From assembly GCF_010993955.1 (NCBI RefSeq), contig NZ_WIXL01000006.1, positions 62,001 to 126,000 on the forward strand: a stretch of DNA of 64,000 bases. Direction: 5' to 3'. Origin of the DNA: Oceanobacillus halotolerans (GTDB taxonomy: Bacteria; Bacillota; Bacilli; Bacillales; Amphibacillaceae). Below the pieces are notes generated by a model. The model searched no databases. It had not been told where the DNA came from and saw nothing but the letters and a program-made list of their open reading frames with translations. The translations under genes and the position numbers were made by a program. This document shows positions 41,911 to 52,283 of this stretch, one piece after another (position 1 is the first letter of the stretch; every line of letters begins with the position of its first letter).

Positions 41911-43082
41911 GAACATCCTGGTGAAAAATCACCACTACCAGCATTTATGGTAGTTAGTAATATGATTATGTGGTTTATTGCAACATTAGGTGTTGCAGCA
42001 ACAGTACTATTACAATTTATTCCTTGGTCTTTAGGTTATACTGCCACAATCGATGTATTATTAAGCAGAACTTTATTCTGGTATTTTGGTCACCCATTAG
42101 TATACTTCTGGCTATTACCAGCATATATGGCTTGGTATGCGATTATTCCAAAAATCATCGGTGGTAAGATATTTAGTGATTCTTTAGCAAAATTCTCGTT
42201 TGTTTTATTTATATTCTTCTCGATTCCAGTTGGACTCCATCACCAATTTACGGAGCCAGGACTTGATACTACATGGAAATTTATTCAAACAGTATTAACA
42301 TTTATGGTTGTTATACCGAGTTTGATGACAGCATTCTCTATGTTTGCGGCATTTGAAATTACTGGTCGCAAAAAAGGATATACCGGATTATTCTCATGGT
42401 TAAAAGGACTCCCTTGGAAAGATGTTCGTTTCTTAGCGCCATTTATTGGGATGCTATCATTTGTTCCGGGTGGTGTTGGGGGGCTAATTAACGCTTCCTA
42501 TCAATTAAACACAGTTGTTCATAATACCATTTGGGTAACAGGTCACTTCCACTTAACCGTGGCAACAACGGTGATACTGACCTTCTTCGGAATTAGTTAT
42601 TGGCTTATCCCGCACTTAACAGGCCGTAAATTAACGAAAAAAATGAATAACCTAGGTATTGTGCAAACTATCTTTTGGGCAGTAGGTATGCTCATTATGT
42701 CTGGTGGAATGCATATTCAAGGTTTACTTGGAGGCCCGCGTCGTTCATCATATTCCGAATATGCTGGTGGTGAGCAAGTTGCTGAATGGGGTTGGTATAA
42801 ATGGCTCAAGCTGTAGGTGGTACCATTCTATTCATCGGAATTGTAATCATGGTGTATATTGCTATTTATTTAGCATTCTTTGCTCCTAAAGGGGAACAAG
42901 GATATCCACTTGCGGAAGAAGAACCAGATGCAGAACCAACACCTGCATGGATAGAAAGATGGGCATTATGGATTTCGATCACCATTGCCTTAATTTTATT
43001 TGCATACACGGTTCCAATTGTAGATATCGTCCAAAATGCAACACCAGGATCAGTACCATTTTCATGGCCAATTGGAAACTAG
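41911..43082 (+). pseudogene. cbaA: ba3-type cytochrome c oxidase subunit I, 5'-truncated and frameshifted
   Basis: The reading frame enters inside the protein at HPGEKSPLPAFMVVSN and runs through copper/heme ligands of subunit I, including the FWYFGHPLVYFW helix, SIPVGLHHQFTEPG and WVTGHFHLTVATT. About 200 N-terminal residues, with the first low-spin heme histidine, are missing, and a TAG at 41908 closes the frame upstream. Near 42796-42801 the frame breaks in TATAAATGG: the natural C-terminus (AQAVGGTILFIGIVIM to the end at 43082) continues in another frame, as if one A were lost. Subunit II is absent. The fragment is a decayed relic of a terminal oxidase. Confidence 0.85.
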
Positions 43083-43122
43083 TGTGAACTAGCTTCGTGT
43101 TGAAGTAAACTATTACTAGTAG

Positions 43123-43170
43123 GACCCTGAACTCGTAAAAAATAGTTTTACGAGTTCAGGGTCTGTTTGT
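43123..43170 (+). terminator. Terminator after the oxidase relic
   Basis: GACCCTGAACTCGTAAAA (43123-43140) pairs exactly with TTTTACGAGTTCAGGGTC (43146-43163), then TGTTTGTTT. From here to 43512 no gene is visible, only the mqo leader. Confidence 0.92.
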
Positions 43171-43512
43171 TTGATGACTGGGAAAGTTTACCTGAGTCTC
43201 GAGAGCTAAAAGCATTTTTAGTGCTACTAATGCAACAGATTTCGTTATAATATATTCATACAGGAATTATAGCTTTTATCCATGTAAAAAGCTGGTTTTG
43301 TCTTACTTTTTGTTTTTAAGGTAGACTATTGAAGAACTTCCTACTTTTTTACAACTTTGAAATAACTTATAATTATCATATAATAGTAGATAGTAATTGT
43401 ATTAAAAATGATTGTATTTATGATATGGTTATAATGGTAAAAGGAAAAGGTGTGTGACCAGATCGTGCCTACATCTTTTCTGTAAATTTTCAGGGGGGAA
43501 AGGTTGGTAAAC

Positions 43513-45009
43513 ATGAGCAACAGAGTATCGAAATCAGACGTCATATTAATTGGTTCTGGAATTATGAGTGCAACGTTAGGAACAATTTTGAAAGAATTAG
43601 AACCAACTTGGGAGATTACAGTATTTGAAAAGCTCGGTAAGCCAGGGGAGGAAAGTTCAAACGAATGGAATAATGCAGGAACGGGGCATGCAGCACTATG
43701 TGAACTGAACTACACATCTGAAAAAGAAGATGGATCAATCGATATGAGTAAAGCGATAAAAATAAATGAGCAATTTCGTGTTTCTATGCAGTTTTGGTCA
43801 CATCTACTAAAGAATGACCTGATACATAATCCACAGGACTTTATTATGCCATTACCACACATGAGTTTGGTACATGGGGAAGATAATGTTTCATTTTTAA
43901 ACAAGCGTTTTAAAGCGCTGTCAAACAACCCGTTATTCAAAGGGATGGAGTTTTCTGATGATCCTGAAAAACTAAAGGAATGGATTCCACTTGTCATGCA
44001 AGAGCGTGAGACAAATGAGCCGATTGCAGCAACTAAAATTGACTCTGGAACAGATGTTAACTTTGGTGCTTTAACGCGGAAGTTATTTAATCATTTAGAG
44101 GATCAAGATGTCGATCTTAACTACAACCATCATGTTCAAGATATTAAACGGAACAGTGATGGCATGTGGGAAGTGAAAGTATATGATGCTAGTAGCGATA
44201 GAATCGAATACCATACTGCTAAATTCGTCTTTATTGGAGGTGGAGGAGCAAGTTTGCACTTGTTACAACAGTCTGGAATACCAGAAGGAAAACAAATCGG
44301 CGGATTCCCTGTAAGCGGATTGTTTATGGTGTGTAACAATCCAGAAATTGTTGAGAAGCACGAAGCAAAAGTATATGGAAAAGCTAAAGTTGGTGCTCCT
44401 CCAATGTCAGTTCCGCATCTTGATACAAGGTTTATTAATAATAAGAAATCATTATTATTCGGACCATTTGCCGGTTTTTCGCCTAAGTTTTTAAAGTCAG
44501 GATCTATTTTTGATTTAATCAACTCTGTAAAACCACATAATCTGTTAACTATGTTAGCAGCAGGAACAAAAAATATTCCATTAACCAAGTACTTAGTCCA
44601 ACAAGTTATGTTGTCAAAAGAACAACGTATGAATGAGTTACGTGAGTTTATCCCAAATGCTAAAAGTGAAGACTGGGATCTTATCGTAGCTGGACAACGT
44701 GTACAAGTTATTAAAGATACAAAAGATGGGAAAGGAACACTTCAATTTGGTACTGAAGTAGTAAATGCAGCAGATGGTTCAATCGCAGCATTGCTAGGAG
44801 CCTCACCAGGTGCTTCTACAGCTGTTAATGTCATGTTAGAAGTGATATCGAAATGCTTCCCTGAACAGTTAGATGAGTGGGAACCAAAAATTAAAGAAAT
44901 GATTCCGTCTTATGGGGTATCATTAATGGAGAATCCAGAGTTATTGGATGAGATTGATGCACAAACTACGGAAACACTTGGGTTAACACGTGTGGCAGAA
45001 AGAGGGTAA
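43513..45009 (+). CDS. mqo: Malate:quinone oxidoreductase
   Basis: This 498-aa FAD enzyme oxidises malate to oxaloacetate and passes electrons to quinone at the membrane surface. The FAD-binding [18 protein letters not shown] (about residues 14-31) and [20 protein letters not shown] are the family signatures. [10 protein letters not shown] and [15 protein letters not shown] lie in the C-terminal half. I use ATG 43513; TTG 43504 in frame is an alternative, since GGGGGGAAAGG covers both. It gives the organism a membrane route in the TCA cycle besides NAD malate dehydrogenase. Confidence 0.94.
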   Translation: MSNRVSKSDVILIGSGIMSATLGTILKELEPTWEITVFEKLGKPGEESSNEWNNAGTGHAALCELNYTSEKEDGSIDMSKAIKINEQFRVSMQFWSHLLKNDLIHNPQDFIMPLPHMSLVHGEDNVSFLNKRFKALSNNPLFKGMEFSDDPEKLKEWIPLVMQERETNEPIAATKIDSGTDVNFGALTRKLFNHLEDQDVDLNYNHHVQDIKRNSDGMWEVKVYDASSDRIEYHTAKFVFIGGGGASLHLLQQSGIPEGKQIGGFPVSGLFMVCNNPEIVEKHEAKVYGKAKVGAPPMSVPHLDTRFINNKKSLLFGPFAGFSPKFLKSGSIFDLINSVKPHNLLTMLAAGTKNIPLTKYLVQQVMLSKEQRMNELREFIPNAKSEDWDLIVAGQRVQVIKDTKDGKGTLQFGTEVVNAADGSIAALLGASPGASTAVNVMLEVISKCFPEQLDEWEPKIKEMIPSYGVSLMENPELLDEIDAQTTETLGLTRVAERG

Positions 45010-45067
45010 GCTGCTTTTTCTAAAACGAAGAACGGAATTCAAAACACTAAAAACAAACCACGAAAAC

Positions 45068-45113
45068 TGCACCTCGAAATGTTAGATTGAGTCTAACAAT
45101 AGAGGTGCAGTTT
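45068..45113 (+). terminator. Terminator after mqo
   Basis: CTGCACCTC (45068-45076) pairs with GAGGTGCAG (45102-45110), with an inner GTTAGA/TCTAAC stem, followed by TTT. Confidence 0.85.
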
Positions 45114-45121
45114 AATGTGTA

Positions 45122-45273
45122 CTTTTATCCCGCATGTAGCGGGCGGTAAGACCCCCACTTCAAGATTTCGAGGAGAACCAAGAAAGATAAGTGGGGGATC
45201 AAATTGCCCGGAAATTTCCGATTTGTTCAACTAACAATCAGTGGGTAGGAAAGGAAACCCCAACTGATTGAAG
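45122..45273 (+). ncRNA. Structured repeat, possible IS605 right end / omega-RNA-like element (copy B)
   Basis: This is the second copy of the element at 36074-36226. The outer stem here is CGGGCGGT (45140-45147) / ATTGCCCG (45203-45210). Relative to copy A two pairs changed (A-T to G.T, and G-C to G.T) with pairing kept as RNA wobble, and the inner stem CCCCCACTT/AAGTGGGGG is perfect. TTCAACTAACAATCAG and AACTGATTGAAG close the 3' hairpin. No transposase or tnpB gene is adjacent. From 45274 to 45463 nothing else is visible. Confidence 0.45.
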
Positions 45274-45463
45274 TTTCACTTTATATAAGTAGCCGTATCC
45301 CATAAGCACTTTTCAACTTAATGTTCATTTTTTCCTGGTTTTGTTCCGAACGGGGGATCTATTGCTTTTGCCAATTCGGTCTTTCCAGTAAACATGATTG
45401 TGAAATTTGAAAACAAAAGCATCTATAATTCGTAAGGAACAGGTGAGTAAGGAGGAAAATGAA

Positions 45464-46713
45464 ATGGATGAGCGGATAAAAGAATTAGTGCAAATGGTAA
45501 AAGGTGCTATTGGATTAGATGCTTATTATTTAAAAAGGTACCAACTAGATCGTTATGTGACGATGTTGAATGATACAAATTACACCATATCGATGGAATG
45601 GTTTCCGAATCATGTCATAGAGCATGACGATGAGGAGGTGAATCCTGAGGGTACCGTAATAGTTGATATAGAGTTAAACGAATCAAATGAAAAAAATCTC
45701 ATTTGTTGGTGGAAGGACTTTTGCAAATGGAATTACATTTTCTGACTATCGTACAGAAACAATCGTTCAATGGATAGAAAAGCAAACAGGGTTAATCTAT
45801 GGGAAACAATTTGAGTTACATAAAGAGGAAGAAGGAGAGTTTCATTTTAAGGAGTGTATCGACGGAATTGCAGTTTCCCGGTCTGGATTGATTGATATTG
45901 ATATCAATAAAGAAGGAAGGCTTATCAAGTTCTCCGTTCATGGTAACGCTCCAGCTAACGATATGGTAAGAGAAGAAACATACACACTTTCCCTCCAAAA
46001 AGTCGAACAGGTCGGTAAGAAACAACTGAAATTAATTGAATTTCCCTCCCATGAAAAAAAGTGGCTAATTCCTATCTATGGGATTGATGAAATATATATT
46101 ACTAATGACCAAATGGCAACCATTCCACTCCTTGTTGATGAGAGATCCTATTGGAAAATAGATAAAACACTTTATTGGGATGCGCAAATTAATAGTGAGT
46201 TTAAGAGAAAAGAAATTCAATGGTTGGAGGAAGTTACGTTAGAACAGGCATTTTCGAATGAGCCATCTCCTGATTCATTACCAATTACAGAAAAAGAAAA
46301 AGAGAAGTGTATAATAGCGGTTAAAGATGTTCTACGTCAGGAATATCCAAATGAATCTGGAAAATGGGTGTTAAAAACATTACATCGTGATAAAGGGTAT
46401 ATTCATGCAACACTAAGAACGAATAAACAGGATGACCTTGTATTTCAGAGAAAATTGATTATCTTAGTTGATGCGAAAAGTCTTCAACCAATTAATTATA
46501 TCGATAACCATTCAATGCTAGAGATGTTTGGTCAATTTCAAGAACCTGATCAGGCAGTGGTAACGAAAAACGAAGCATATGACAAAATCAAGTCGCTGTT
46601 TGAATTATGTTTTTGATGTTGAACAAAAAGAATATGTTTTGTGTGGGAAGCTAGATTGTCAGTATGGAGTGAATGCAGCAACTGGAAAAGTTGTCGCATT
46701 AAGTGATTTGTAA
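45464..46713 (+). pseudogene. YcdB/YcdC-like protein gene broken by two homopolymer frameshifts
   Basis: Three overlapping frames make one protein of about 415 residues. The first (MDERIKELVQMVKGAIG to IELNESNEK) passes into the second (KISFVGGRTFANGITFSDYR) at the A7 run near 45690. The second passes into a third (FDVEQKEYVLCGKLDCQYG, then NAATGKVVALSDL, stop 46711-46713) at the T5 run near 46612. One base change at each run restores the frame. The repeated YDKIKSLFELCFDVE-K-Y-L-Y-LD-GV-A-TG-V layout is that of YcdB/YcdC (DUF4901) domains. It starts at ATG 45464 after AAGGAGG. Two lesions in homopolymers could also be sequencing errors. Confidence 0.75.
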
Positions 46714-46764
46714 GTTGTTAGAGGAATAGTTTGAAAAATATTTAAGTAAGGAGAGAATTTGCTT

Positions 46765-47271
46765 ATGGTAAACTCCTGGCAGCGTCCAAAGCTAAAAATC
46801 CCAAAAACAAGAAGTGAATGGATTTGGGATATTCTTGGCTATTCCTTTTACGTAGGCTCGATCATTCTTTTGGTCTTTGTATGGAACAAACTCCCAGCGG
46901 AAGTTCCTGCACATTATAATGCATTCGGTGAGGTAGACCGCTGGGGATCAAAAATGGAACTTTTAATCCTACCTATTGTGGGAACGTTTCTTCTTCTGTT
47001 TACACAATTGCTAGAAAAGTTTCCAGAGGCACATAATTATCCAAAACGGTTGAATGAGTCGAACGCGAAACAGTTTTACTTAAATAGCCGAAAAATGATG
47101 AATCAAATAAAAAATATCTGTATGATTATCTTTGCACTTATTTTGTTTGAATCGATTTCCATTGCATTAGGCTGGAGAGGTGGCTTTGGCAAAGCCTTTT
47201 TGCCGGTTACAATTATTGGCATGGGGATTCCAATTGTATTGGGAATCATGCGCCAAAAGAGGATTAGATAA
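46765..47271 (+). CDS. DUF1648 membrane protein
   Basis: This 168-aa membrane protein has four or so hydrophobic helices. The N-terminal part contains the DUF1648 signature LPAEVPAHYNAFGEVDRWGS, found in SdpI-like and other small membrane proteins. The start ATG 46765 follows GGAGAG by 9 bp. It lies 51 bp after the broken YcdB-like gene. Function is unknown. SdpI relatives give immunity to a toxin, but this protein lacks the rest of that architecture as far as I can see. Confidence 0.8.
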   Translation: MVNSWQRPKLKIPKTRSEWIWDILGYSFYVGSIILLVFVWNKLPAEVPAHYNAFGEVDRWGSKMELLILPIVGTFLLLFTQLLEKFPEAHNYPKRLNESNAKQFYLNSRKMMNQIKNICMIIFALILFESISIALGWRGGFGKAFLPVTIIGMGIPIVLGIMRQKRIR

Positions 47272-47350
47272 ACCTGACAAAAATACATGGGACGGTCAAT
47301 CAGCTACCAGTGCTTCCATTGCGGCAGCGTTTATGCCAAGTATTTGTTTC

Positions 47351-47587
47351 ACGTTAGGAAAGTATAAAATTTTAGCTAAGAAGTGGACTCGATGTTGCTA
47401 AAATTTTAATGTCCCAAGTATAAAAAAACTAACACATTCGCTAAGGACGAGCGAATGTGTTAGTTTTTCTAAAAAGATAAGAATGTATAAAATGTTGGCT
47501 TTATTTTGTTCATATACAGGAACAGCCATGTCCAGCTTCGAGCGATTGACGTCCTAGTGCCGATAGACATAAGGACGCACGAGTTTT
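47351..47587. repeat. Interspersed repeat family 2, copy A
   Basis: This is nearly identical to 59551-59845. It carries ATAAAATTTTAGC-...-GCTAAAATTTTAAT inverted words, then a perfect terminator-like hairpin AAACTAACACATTCGCT (47426-47442) / AGCGAATGTGTTAGTTT (47450-47466), then CAGCTTCGAGCGATTGACG and CGATAGACATAAGGACGCAC. The gap continues to 47865 with AT-rich DNA and a coding-like remnant ending at about 47851 (EKPKLDLDRLKEKFPSE in frame, no start), whose origin I cannot tell. Confidence 0.8.
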
Positions 47588-47865
47588 TATCTCAGCTTTT
47601 ATCAGCATTCCATGTAAATGTAATTCTCTCTTTCCTTCTTTTTTCATCCTTCTTATGGGACGAATCATTACAATTACGTTTTCAAACACTTTCTAGTAAT
47701 TTTTTATGTGAGTTCGCTAAAAAGTACTCTTTAGATAGTATTACAAAAAAATAATGGGGAAAATTAATCACCAATTGAAAAGCCCAAGCTTGATTTAGAT
47801 AGGCTTAAAGAGAAATTCCCATCTGAAGTTAACAATTCACTTAAGAGATAGAAGGGGGCATAAAA

Positions 47866-48441
47866 TTGGAACTCTCTCCTTTTTTTTACCATAGGTTAAT
47901 TCGCCCTAGGTGGATTAACCAAATTTATATTCATAATCGAATTAAAAGGAAACTTCAACTTTACAATAAAAAGGTACTTGATTTTGGAGCAGGTACAGGA
48001 GCAAATTGTACCCTTTGCAAGCCTGGACAATATATTGGGATAGATCCTGATGTGAAGAGAATAGACTTTGCAAAAAAATGTTATCCCGATTATGACTTTG
48101 AGGTATTCCGTAATGATCAATTTACGTTTAAAAGAAATTCTATTGATGTAATCTTAATCATCGCCGTCTTACATCATATCCCACCACAAAAAATAAGAAA
48201 TTATGTGAAGCAATTCCAAAAAATATTAACACCTGGGGGAATAATTGCAGCCATAGAGCCCTGTTTTTTTGAAAAAAATAAAATTTGCAATTGGTATATG
48301 GAAAAAAATGATAATGGATCTTATATTCAAAATGAAAAGGGTTATCATGATCTTTTTGAACAAGCAGGTTTTCGTTGTGAAACCATAAAGACATTCAGGA
48401 AATTCTTTTTATATCAAGAATTGTTTTTTATAGCTTATTAA
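47866..48441 (+). CDS. Class I SAM-dependent methyltransferase
   Basis: This 191-aa protein has the Rossmann methyltransferase core. Motif I is KVLDFGAGTGANC (residues about 36-48), the acidic residue after strand 2 is in YIGIDPDVKRID, and motif post-II is VILIIAVLHHIPP. LTPGGIIAAIEP is the strand 5 region. The start is TTG 47866 after GAAGGGGG. The gene lies alone between a repeat and a cardiolipin synthase gene. The substrate is unknown; the small size fits methylation of a small molecule or lipid. Confidence 0.82.
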   Translation: MELSPFFYHRLIRPRWINQIYIHNRIKRKLQLYNKKVLDFGAGTGANCTLCKPGQYIGIDPDVKRIDFAKKCYPDYDFEVFRNDQFTFKRNSIDVILIIAVLHHIPPQKIRNYVKQFQKILTPGGIIAAIEPCFFEKNKICNWYMEKNDNGSYIQNEKGYHDLFEQAGFRCETIKTFRKFFLYQELFFIAY

Positions 48442-48501
48442 AGCCAATAGGTAGTTTAAAAAACGTATTTTGTAATACGAGTCAGAATAGAAGTGATAGT
48501 A

Positions 48502-49962
48502 ATGTATTCCGAACTAACAAACATGTATACATTCGTTATATATTTCGTTATGATTGGTAATATTTTTTTAACAGGAGTTGTTATATTTAATGAAAAAAGA
48601 GAGACGGGATCAACCTGGGCTTGGTTACTGGTCCTCATATTATTACCACTTGCTGGTTTACTCATCTACCTCGTATTTGGTCGACAATTAAGGCATAAAA
48701 ATTCATATGCCAAATTAGGCCAAGAAAGAAGACTTCCTCCTTCCATTCCAAACGAAAAACGCAAACGGATAGATCAGACGATAGTGGATGGTCACCACTT
48801 ACTAAAAAAGTATTCAAAAATATATTTGATGTATGTAACATCGTTCAATACGTTTGCCTCATTAGACAATGAGGTTATAATATTCCGTGATGGACATGAG
48901 AAATTTGATGCCTTATTTCAAGATATAAGAAAAGCAAAGAAGGAAATAAACATACAATATTATACAATCCAGCCAGATGAATTAGGAAAAAAACTAAGGG
49001 ATTCGCTTATTAAAAAGGCAATGAACGGGGTTAAAATACGTATCCTTTATGATGAGATTGGATCTAGAAGGATGAATCGATCTTTCTTTAAAGAATTAAT
49101 GATATATGGTGGCGAAGTACATGTTTTTTTTCCATCATTTTTAAAGTTTTTTAATTTTCACCTTAATAATCGAAATCATCGAAAGGCGTGTATTATTGAC
49201 GGAAGCGTTGCTTATATTGGAGGTTTAAATATTGGGAATGAATATCTTGGACTGAATACTAAATATGGGTACTGGCGGGATACACATTTAAGAATTAAAG
49301 GGGAAGCGGTTAACCATATTCAACAAGCCTTCATTTTAGATTGGTACCAAACGAGTAAGCAACAAGACCTTCGATTTGATGAATTTTCCTTTCGCAACGA
49401 AAAACATAATGGTAATAGTCCTGTTCAGGTTATTACCAGTGGACCCTACTCGGAAACAGAACACCTTAAAAATATGTATATTCAGCTAATTATGTCTGCT
49501 AAGGAAAGTGTTTATATCCAAACTCCTTACTTTATACCAGACCCAAGTTTCTTGGATGCATGTAAAATTGCTTTATTAGCGGGTGTTGATATACGAATTA
49601 TGATTCCAAATAAGGATGATAAACTCCTTGTATACTGGGCAACCAGGTCATATGTAGGTGAATTATTAGCCTACGGTGCAAGGATTTTGCTGTATGAGAA
49701 AGGATTTTTGCACGCTAAAGCAATTGTCGTAGATCAAGAAATAGCTTCTGTAGGATCAGCCAACATTGATGTACGAAGTTTTAAATTAAATTTTGAAATG
49801 AATACAATTATTTACGATAAGGAAGTTTCGAATGAACTGTACCATTTATTTATGAAAGATAGTCAAGTAAGTTCGGAGTTAACAATAAATAAATTTAGAG
49901 AAAGGTCTTTTCCAAATAAATGTATGGAAGCAATATCACGACTCTTTTCACCAATTCTATAG
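48502..49962 (+). CDS. cls: Cardiolipin synthase
   Basis: This 486-aa phospholipase D-type enzyme joins two phosphatidylglycerols to cardiolipin at the membrane. Two N-terminal transmembrane helices (about 10-32 and 40-62) are followed by two HKD motifs: NHRKACIIDGSVAYIGG and LHAKAIVVDQEIASVGSAN. The start is uncertain: ATG 48502 is preceded by AGAAGTGA, and GTG 48493 is also in frame. Bacilli often hold several cls genes. Which paralog this is cannot be told. Confidence 0.92.
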   Translation: MYSELTNMYTFVIYFVMIGNIFLTGVVIFNEKRETGSTWAWLLVLILLPLAGLLIYLVFGRQLRHKNSYAKLGQERRLPPSIPNEKRKRIDQTIVDGHHLLKKYSKIYLMYVTSFNTFASLDNEVIIFRDGHEKFDALFQDIRKAKKEINIQYYTIQPDELGKKLRDSLIKKAMNGVKIRILYDEIGSRRMNRSFFKELMIYGGEVHVFFPSFLKFFNFHLNNRNHRKACIIDGSVAYIGGLNIGNEYLGLNTKYGYWRDTHLRIKGEAVNHIQQAFILDWYQTSKQQDLRFDEFSFRNEKHNGNSPVQVITSGPYSETEHLKNMYIQLIMSAKESVYIQTPYFIPDPSFLDACKIALLAGVDIRIMIPNKDDKLLVYWATRSYVGELLAYGARILLYEKGFLHAKAIVVDQEIASVGSANIDVRSFKLNFEMNTIIYDKEVSNELYHLFMKDSQVSSELTINKFRERSFPNKCMEAISRLFSPIL

Positions 49963-50354
49963 AGATAGTCTAAGAATCAAGCCAAAAAAAGTGGTGTGTA
50001 TATGATTAAGTAGCCCACTTATGATGAGAAAATCTAAATCAACAGCCGAAATAGTTAATTCTAAAAGGTTTGTCTTTCATACTGTCATGGTAGATTGCAT
50101 CGTATTTTAGAGAGTTTTGTCCGTCATCCCCCATTCTTGGACCTTTATTGTGAGATGGTTCCTATATTCAAAAAACACCCCCGAAAGTTAGATTTATTAC
50201 TCTAACTTTCGGGGGTCGGTACCCTATCCAAGCGTTTTTTATGTTAAAATAGACCAAATACACTGCAAAATCTAATGTTATTCGTTATGTGATTTATCGT
50301 TTCCTCCACGGTAAGTGAAATACTTGGTGTATAATATAAACCCTCCTATTCTTA
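49963..50354. other. Gene-free stretch between convergent genes
   Basis: Only a strong bidirectional terminator is visible: CCCCCGAAAGTTAGA (50178-50192) pairs with TCTAACTTTCGGGGG (50201-50215), serving cls on the plus strand and the VWA gene on the minus strand. No gene or repeat is seen in the rest. Confidence 0.8.
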
Positions 50355-52268
50355 CTAAAGGCTTTTTAATAATAATTTCTTCAATAACGGAGCAAAATGT
50401 TCCGGTAACTCTGATACAGTTGGAATCATCATTCGCTCTCTTCCATAAATGTTTTTCATCATGACATCTTCATTTTCATCGGTTTCTCCATTTGCTAAAA
50501 ATAATCCAATCACATCGATTCCTTTTTTCCGTGCATCAGAAACGGCAACATGGGTATCGACAATGCCATTTTGCTCATAGTTAGTTGCTGCTGGTTCGCC
50601 ATCTGAAAATACGAGTAAAAACTTATTTTTCTCCCGTCTAGCTGCCAGTTCCTCTGTTGCAACACGAATGCTAAATCCATCTCGATTATCCTCTTCTGGT
50701 TCCAGCTGCATAATCTTAGGTCCATTTTCTACATAAAAAGAATCCGTAAAAGCGTGGATTTTATGGAAGTAATTTGGCTGATATCCTTCTTTCACGCTAG
50801 TTGCATCCTCCCAAAACCCAGTGATTGCATGCGGGATTTTTAGCTCTTTTAATACCTCATGGAAGAGAACAATCCCTTTTTTGGTTTCATCCATTTTGTT
50901 ATGCATCGAGGCAGAACAATCTACTAACAGCGTGAAAGCGGCATCCATCTCCTTGGAATCCTCGTTTTTCTTATAAAATAAACGACGGCTTTCATCGGTG
51001 ACAATAGGTAACAGTTTCTTGGATAAACGTCCATATAAAAGGTCTTTTCTAGGTTCTATCTTTTTATGTTCAATTGTTTTTTCGATGGTTTTGGCTAGTT
51101 TTCGCTTGTATGGTTCAATAGCGGATACCAACTCACTATAAAGTTTAATGTCATCATCAGAAGGTTGCTCTGCCATTTTAAAACGTTTCACAGCATCTTT
51201 GTTTTCCTCTCCATAGGGACTTTCGTTTTGCTTGCTTCCTTTGTTTGCTTCCTGTTTTTCAAGGGATTCTAATTTGGAATAATCATTCTGTTTACTTTCA
51301 CCGGAAGCACCTTGAATGGCTGCCATTGCCTGATCGCCTTCTTCTGTTTCTCTTGCACCATCCCCCATTAAATTGGTATTTGTTCCTTGATCCAACTCAA
51401 ACTGGAGAAAGGTTTGATTCCCTTCGCCATTTTCAGTCTCCCTGTGCCAGGTTGAGAACTTTTCATCAATATACTCACTTTTCTCCTCATCCACATCTTC
51501 TTGGTCATCATTAGCTAGTGGATCGGTTCGAGTCAGTTCATCAAATAATGTGTTTCGTTGGAAGTGTTCAATATGTGCTATTGGAAATACAAAATAATAT
51601 TGAACAGAATCCTTCTCATAGTCTTCTAATTGAAATACGATACGTTCTGCGATTTGGATAATATCTTCGGTTGTTTTTGCTTCAAATATCTGATAAATAA
51701 GGGCTTTTAACTTTTCTAATTGATTTAGCTGCCTTTCATTAGCCTGTGGAAAGGTTGGATCAGGTCGATCGGATTGAATAAGCAAATAAATGAGGCAAAA
51801 CAGTTCATCTAAGGAAAGACTTCTAGTCACATTAGTCGTCAATTGTGTTTCAAAATAGTGTTTCATATAAGAGGTGCGAACCGCAAAGAATTTTTGCGTA
51901 CCTGGTCGTTCCCGTTTAATCAACTCTTCTAATCGAATATCTTCCAGAAATGTTACTAATTGGGATGCAAATTTTGGGATATTGGTTTCCTCTGCTGTTT
52001 CTAAAAAGTGCTTCATAGCAGGGACGTTGGTGTAATGTAATGTGCCAATTGTTCGTAAATAAATATCTGATTTTAAACCAGGTATTTTGGTGGTTTCGTC
52101 TGTTTTTTCCCAGAAAGTACTCGCAGTTACTCTGTTATCAATTAGGTCGATAAAGGATCCATAACTAAATTCAAAGTCCATATCTCTGTTTCCTGATAAA
52201 ACAGAAGCTATATCTTGTAATTGTAGAAAAAGATTGGTATCAACCTTTTTATCATGAAAACGATACAT
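50355..52268 (-). CDS. yojO: VWA-domain protein YojO-like
   Basis: This 637-aa protein is very close in size to B. subtilis YojO. The C-terminal 220 residues form a von Willebrand A domain with the MIDAS motif DCSASM (AAFTLLVDCSASMHNKM), a downstream acidic FSDGEP, and DVIGLFL. The long N-terminal part is helical and includes a low-complexity acidic linker (about 255-370). It is paired with the MoxR-like ATPase gene 15 bp upstream on the same strand, as in CbbQ/CbbO and NorQ/NorD pairs, where the two help metal loading or activation of a client protein. The client here is unknown. Confidence 0.88.
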   Translation of the reverse strand: MYRFHDKKVDTNLFLQLQDIASVLSGNRDMDFEFSYGSFIDLIDNRVTASTFWEKTDETTKIPGLKSDIYLRTIGTLHYTNVPAMKHFLETAEETNIPKFASQLVTFLEDIRLEELIKRERPGTQKFFAVRTSYMKHYFETQLTTNVTRSLSLDELFCLIYLLIQSDRPDPTFPQANERQLNQLEKLKALIYQIFEAKTTEDIIQIAERIVFQLEDYEKDSVQYYFVFPIAHIEHFQRNTLFDELTRTDPLANDDQEDVDEEKSEYIDEKFSTWHRETENGEGNQTFLQFELDQGTNTNLMGDGARETEEGDQAMAAIQGASGESKQNDYSKLESLEKQEANKGSKQNESPYGEENKDAVKRFKMAEQPSDDDIKLYSELVSAIEPYKRKLAKTIEKTIEHKKIEPRKDLLYGRLSKKLLPIVTDESRRLFYKKNEDSKEMDAAFTLLVDCSASMHNKMDETKKGIVLFHEVLKELKIPHAITGFWEDATSVKEGYQPNYFHKIHAFTDSFYVENGPKIMQLEPEEDNRDGFSIRVATEELAARREKNKFLLVFSDGEPAATNYEQNGIVDTHVAVSDARKKGIDVIGLFLANGETDENEDVMMKNIYGRERMMIPTVSELPEHFAPLLKKLLLKSL

Positions 52269-52283
52269 GCATCATTCTCCTAT

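Noticed and set aside
42801-43082. Separate 93-aa membrane protein after the oxidase fragment
   Set aside because: Its sequence is the natural C-terminus of ba3 subunit I in a shifted frame, so it belongs to the pseudogene.
47506-47754. 82-codon open frame near the second repeat family
   Set aside because: It begins inside the repeat, lacks a binding site and has a composition unlike the neighbouring genes.
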